64,000 bases of DNA from NCBI RefSeq assembly GCF_038007465.1, contig NZ_JBBOXF010000001.1, positions 1,018,501 to 1,082,500 on the forward strand. Direction: 5' to 3'. Below the pieces are notes generated by a model. The model was given only the letters and a program-made list of their open reading frames with translations. It was not told the DNA's origin and made no database searches. Made by a program: the position numbers and the translations under genes. The stretch is from Sporosarcina sp. FSL K6-1508 (GTDB lineage Bacteria > Bacillota > Bacilli > Bacillales_A > Planococcaceae). Shown one piece after another: positions 60,834 through 64,000 of this stretch (position 1 is the stretch's first letter; every line of letters starts with the position of its first letter).

Positions 60834-61358
60834 ATGAATAATAATGATATATTAGTCAGATTAAGATATGCGTTGGATATAAAAGATGCAGAAATGGTTG
60901 AGATTTTTGGACTTGGCGGAATTGAAATAACAAAAGAAGAAGTACAAAAACTATTATTAAAGTCAAAAAACAGAAGCAATAATGAATCGGAAGATGATGA
61001 GTTGTTATTTGATGAGTATATGAAAAAACTAGACAACCATACATTGGAGTCCTTTTTAAATGGTTTTATCATATATAAAAGAGGGCCACAAGATTCAAAC
61101 GCGGAGAATACCGAAAAACAAGCTTTAATGATAATGAATAATAAAAACGTTAATAACATCTTGCTTAAGAAAATGAAAATTGCACTTTCACTTACAGGTG
61201 AGGATATGCTCGACATCTTAAAAGACACAGAAGTCACTATTTCAAAAAGTGAATTAAGTGCTGTTCTTAGAAAAGAAGGACATCGAAACTACAAAGAGTG
61301 TGGCGATAGATACGCCAGAAACTTCCTAAAAGGATTGGCAATTAGATATCGGAAATAA
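60834..61358 (+). CDS. DUF1456 family protein (YehS-like)
   Basis: The 174-residue protein contains two copies of the DUF1456 unit: NNDILVRLRYALDIKDAEMV at the start and NNILLKKMKIALSLTGEDML near residue 115, each followed by a helical stretch and an FLNGFI or FLKGLAIRYR phrase. The family is of unknown function. ATG 60834 has GGGGAT upstream; the longer frame starting at 60804 lacks support. Confidence 0.88.
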   Translation: MNNNDILVRLRYALDIKDAEMVEIFGLGGIEITKEEVQKLLLKSKNRSNNESEDDELLFDEYMKKLDNHTLESFLNGFIIYKRGPQDSNAENTEKQALMIMNNKNVNNILLKKMKIALSLTGEDMLDILKDTEVTISKSELSAVLRKEGHRNYKECGDRYARNFLKGLAIRYRK

Positions 61359-61402
61359 TTAAATCCATACCTAGTGCAGCCTATGAAGAATTAAATAAAT
61401 AA

Positions 61403-61440
61403 AAAGGCCAAGATTCCCAACCGAATCTTGGTCTTTATTT
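61403..61440 (+). terminator. Terminator after the DUF1456 gene
   Basis: AAAGGCCAAGATTC and GAATCTTGGTCTTT pair almost perfectly around six bases, followed by ATTTTT. Confidence 0.88.
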
Positions 61441-61519
61441 TTGACTGAAAAATTAAAGATTGTGCGAAGACGACTTACTAGGGATAGCGGAAGCCCTAAG
61501 AATGGCGGCATCCCCTTGC

Positions 61520-61562
61520 GCCGCAGTGAATTCGAAGGGATTCTTTATTTCAACATAGATAG
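61520..61562 (+). repeat. Solo end of the MITE-like element
   Basis: CGCAGTGAATTCGAAGGGAT, then TCTTTATTTCAACATAGATAG, matches the last 40 bases of element A with few changes; the other end is not found nearby. Confidence 0.6.
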
Positions 61563-61709
61563 GAAAACACCTAAGAAGTTAATTATCATTAAGAAATGAA
61601 ACTTTTTAAAGCCAAGGGCGTATTATTAATACGGTTATTTAAAAATTCGATTAACTGTATTTTAAGAAGAGAGTGGAATGAAATGAGGAATTTCAAGGGA
61701 GAGGTACGT

Positions 61710-62003
61710 ATGAAACTTAATTTTAATTTAGGATCCTTTATACTTTCTTTATTTTGTATTCCTATATTTTTCATGGCCATACTCTCTACAAATTTTTTTA
61801 GATTTTTTACCAAATTCATAGGAATCCATCCATTAAATATTGTCTTAAGCATTACAGTAATCGCATTTTTTCTTGGATTTATCGGGTTAAAGGACGTAAG
61901 TGAGTGGAAATCGATGGCTAGAAGTATATTTACTATAACTTTTACGATGGGTTTATCGGTGGTATTAGTTTCTATTCTATTCATTGGAAAATTGCTTAGT
62001 TAA
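61710..62003 (+). CDS. Small membrane protein (97 aa), unknown
   Basis: The protein has three hydrophobic segments: GSFILSLFCIPIFFMAIL, NIVLSITVIAFFLGFIGL and IFTITFTMGLSVVLVSILFI. ATG 61710 is five bases after GGGAGAGG; ATG 61683 and 61596 are also in frame. I do not recognise a family. It is separated from the following lipoprotein by about 100 bases. Confidence 0.65.
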   Translation: MKLNFNLGSFILSLFCIPIFFMAILSTNFFRFFTKFIGIHPLNIVLSITVIAFFLGFIGLKDVSEWKSMARSIFTITFTMGLSVVLVSILFIGKLLS

Positions 62004-62105
62004 ACTCGTTAAGCTAATGGATGTGCAAGATAATAATGGGATATAAGTGCATAGAAATACCGTACATACATAAAAGAGAGTCAGAATTAGACGTTTAAGG
62101 AGGAG

Positions 62106-63536
62106 ATGGATATTCGCTCACAAAAAAGAGTACGCATGGCTTTTCTGGTGTTGATTCTAGGGTGTGCAGTGCTGACGGGCTGTACTGATGAGACAGAATC
62201 CACTATGAATCAAACGGGTGATGCAGCGGAGAGTAAGGAAGAAAAGACAGTAATCATAGAGGATGAGGATATTCCCGATGCGCCGAAGAGCCTTAAGGAA
62301 GTGATTGCCCAGCAACCCGGAAAGTTAGTGGAAGAACATATGGAGCCGGACGTTGAAGCAGCGCGTACAGTGAATTTTACAACCTACAATAAATTTTATG
62401 ATCATACGTTTAAAGAAATTGCTCAAGATGAATTATCAGTTTATTTCACGGGAAATAAATTATCGAACAGTGATGAGATCTATAACTACTTGGTGTACCA
62501 GCTTGGATCTGGTCAATACGAATCATTATATAGACGACTTGAGTCTTATGAGCATGGGTATGTGATGCCTGAATTGCCAGAGGGGAAGGAAAAAATAGAA
62601 ATTGCCAAAGTCCAGAAAACCAATATCGTTATTTTAATGGATGCAAGCGGAAGTATGAAGGCTGAAGTAAAGGGCGGTTCAAAGATGAAACTTGCAAAAG
62701 AGGCGATTGAAACATTTACTGCCGGATTAGACTCTGGTGTCAACGTATCTCTGCTCGCTTATGGCCATAAAGGCGCGGGAACAGAAGCGGACAAAAAGCT
62801 TTCTTGCCAGACAATTGATACCGTTTATCCGTTAGGGTCCTATGATGAACCATCTTTTCACGAGGCGATGGATTCCTTCCAAGCAAGCGGTTGGACACCG
62901 CTTGCGGGGGCTATTGAGAAAGCGGATGCCATCCTGGCTTCTCATGGAAGTGAAGCGTATCGAAATATCGTTTACATTGTGAGCGATGGCATCGAGACCT
63001 GTGGTGGTGATCCAATCGAGGCGGCAAAGAAATTGAATGACAGCAAGATTGAAGCCAAAGTTAATATCATCGGTTTTGATGTTGATGATGAAGGGCAGGC
63101 CCAGCTGAAACAGGTAGCAGAAGCTGGCGGCGGAAGTTATGCGACAGTACGTGATCAAAACGACTTTGAAGGTGTACTGCTCAAGAAGTGGCAACCAAGC
63201 TTGATGCAAGTGATTAGCCAACAAGGGGTCAAACTACAAGACTTAGTCGGTCATCTGACTGAGCTTGTCGAGATTTCCGAACCTCTTGTGAATATCTCAG
63301 ACCGGGAAGCGAACCGGGTTATTGACGCGGCTTCATTCCTGAGAAGTGAAAAGCTGATTAGCGAAGAGAATGGACAAAAGGTGATTGACCAGGCTCAAGA
63401 GATACGTGAACTTCGAAATGATCATTTCAGGGAAATTAAAGAGCGGAAGAGTGAAGAAGCGGAGCAAATCAGAAATGAAATTAATGCTAAGGTAGAAGCT
63501 TGGAAAGAAAAGTGGCATTTGGAGTTGGATAAATGA
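62106..63536 (+). CDS. Von Willebrand factor A domain lipoprotein
   Basis: The 476-residue exported protein has a lipoprotein signal (AFLVLILGCAVLTGC) followed by an acidic linker. Its central VWA domain carries the metal-site motif DASGSMK near residue 180, a conserved threonine in GWTPLAGAIEKAD, and VSDGIETCGGDP. The last 100 residues are a charged coiled coil. It should be tethered to the outer membrane face and bind protein partners. AAGGAGG sits very close to ATG 62106, so a start slightly downstream (ATG 62136) is possible. Confidence 0.9.
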   Translation: MDIRSQKRVRMAFLVLILGCAVLTGCTDETESTMNQTGDAAESKEEKTVIIEDEDIPDAPKSLKEVIAQQPGKLVEEHMEPDVEAARTVNFTTYNKFYDHTFKEIAQDELSVYFTGNKLSNSDEIYNYLVYQLGSGQYESLYRRLESYEHGYVMPELPEGKEKIEIAKVQKTNIVILMDASGSMKAEVKGGSKMKLAKEAIETFTAGLDSGVNVSLLAYGHKGAGTEADKKLSCQTIDTVYPLGSYDEPSFHEAMDSFQASGWTPLAGAIEKADAILASHGSEAYRNIVYIVSDGIETCGGDPIEAAKKLNDSKIEAKVNIIGFDVDDEGQAQLKQVAEAGGGSYATVRDQNDFEGVLLKKWQPSLMQVISQQGVKLQDLVGHLTELVEISEPLVNISDREANRVIDAASFLRSEKLISEENGQKVIDQAQEIRELRNDHFREIKERKSEEAEQIRNEINAKVEAWKEKWHLELDK

Positions 63537-63641
63537 TTACTGATAACGCCTGTCGCTTGATTTGTAAGTGACAGGTATTCCCATTTATCTAACGGATGTT
63601 AAAAGTACGGATTTATTCATTTTGCAGAGGTGGGGATACGG

Positions 63642-64000
63642 ATGTTTGTTAATGTACTTCTATTCGCGTTTCTTTTTTCTATATTCATCTACTCAATTTG
63701 GAAAATGGCACGAAGTTTTAGTGGAGAAAACAAAACGGAATTACATGAGGCCAATATAAGAGAAAGGGTATTTGACACATTTATTTTGATGTGCATTTCT
63801 TGCTTTATATTGTTAGGTTATACCTTTGACAGTCAAGGTGTAGCAGGCGGAAAACCGTTACATATTTATGCAGAGACAGGTAAGTCGACAGCGGGTTATG
63901 CTTCACTTTCGATTACCCATGTTCCTACGACTTTTGCCTTTTTCATTTTGAGTTTGATTGCCTATCGGCTGTTATCGGCTAAAATGGGGAAGCTGCCTCC
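63642..64000 (+). CDS. Membrane protein, 3' end outside window (possibly DUF6688)
   Basis: The frame opens after GAGGTGGGG and reads MFVNVLLFAFLFSIFIYSIW, then a soluble stretch (NKTELHEANIRERVFDTF), then helices FILMCISCFILLGYTF and TTFAFFILSLIAYRLL. It is still open at the window end. It resembles DUF6688-type proteins in my memory, but this is weak. It may be co-transcribed with the VWA lipoprotein about 105 bases upstream. Confidence 0.65.
   Translation, partial: MFVNVLLFAFLFSIFIYSIWKMARSFSGENKTELHEANIRERVFDTFILMCISCFILLGYTFDSQGVAGGKPLHIYAETGKSTAGYASLSITHVPTTFAFFILSLIAYRLLSAKMGKLP

Overview
The window looks like chromosome from a spore-forming Gram-positive bacterium of the Bacillaceae/Planococcaceae type. 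Sporosarcina or a close relative is my best guess. The grounds are a spore photoproduct lyase (SplB), DesK/DesR, Ywr-type genes and PgeF close to Bacillus subtilis versions, strong AGGAGG-type ribosome binding sites, frequent TTG/GTG starts and many intrinsic terminators. No rRNA, tRNA, CRISPR array or prophage was found. Identifications are from reading motifs and remembered family sequences; no database search was possible.

Layout. 1-4 kb: end of a TRAP transporter (dctQM), then a DapA-family lyase/deaminase and an aldehyde dehydrogenase, probably one catabolic unit. 4.3-6.1 kb: desK-desR. 6.2-6.9 kb: 31 tandem units of 21 bp. 6.96-9.7 kb: kynurenine operon kynU-kynB-kynA. 10.1-12.7 kb: a 55-aa membrane protein, a D-Ala-D-Ala carboxypeptidase and D-serine dehydratase. 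12.8-13.6 kb: an AbrB/Doc toxin-antitoxin pair under an operator-covered promoter. 13.6-17.5 kb: a YqcI/YcgG protein, a dimethylarginine-hydrolase-like enzyme, a small HTH/membrane pair and a membrane-anchored beta-lactamase-fold protein. 17.7-26.6 kb: Lrp regulator, five-gene peptide ABC transporter, gamma-glutamyltransferase and a two-subunit chromate transporter. This is the B. subtilis ywrCDBA gene set with a peptide transporter added.

26.9-33.4 kb is mostly minus strand: flavoprotein, Era-like GTPase, chemotaxis receptor, CtaG-like protein and DUF2243 protein, interrupted by a second 21-bp array and a 639-bp inverted-repeat element. 33.7-41.2 kb holds two large helicases: one with apparent membrane helices, and one with phospholipase-D nuclease and DUF3427 domains that overlaps a NUDIX hydrolase gene. 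The second pair is the best candidate defence-like system. 41.4-46.4 kb: splB behind a 13-codon leader peptide, DUF378 protein, S-layer-homology protein, and a divergent TetR/SDR pair.

46.5-57 kb is the accessory and decayed part: an IS element, a truncated AlbA_2 protein, a collapsed DUF4317 paralogue with its duplicated promoter region, a DUF5701-like fragment, a second copy of the inverted-repeat element and a twice-frameshifted ECF S component. The intact DUF4317 gene and malate:quinone oxidoreductase also lie here. 57-64 kb: stalk-domain protein, PgeF, small unknown proteins, alpha/beta hydrolase, DUF1456 protein, a von Willebrand A lipoprotein and a gene running off the end.

The most unusual content is non-coding: two 21-bp-period arrays, a MITE-like family whose copies carry a long folded module, several large palindromes shared between intergenic regions, and a GC-rich structured block upstream of mqo.
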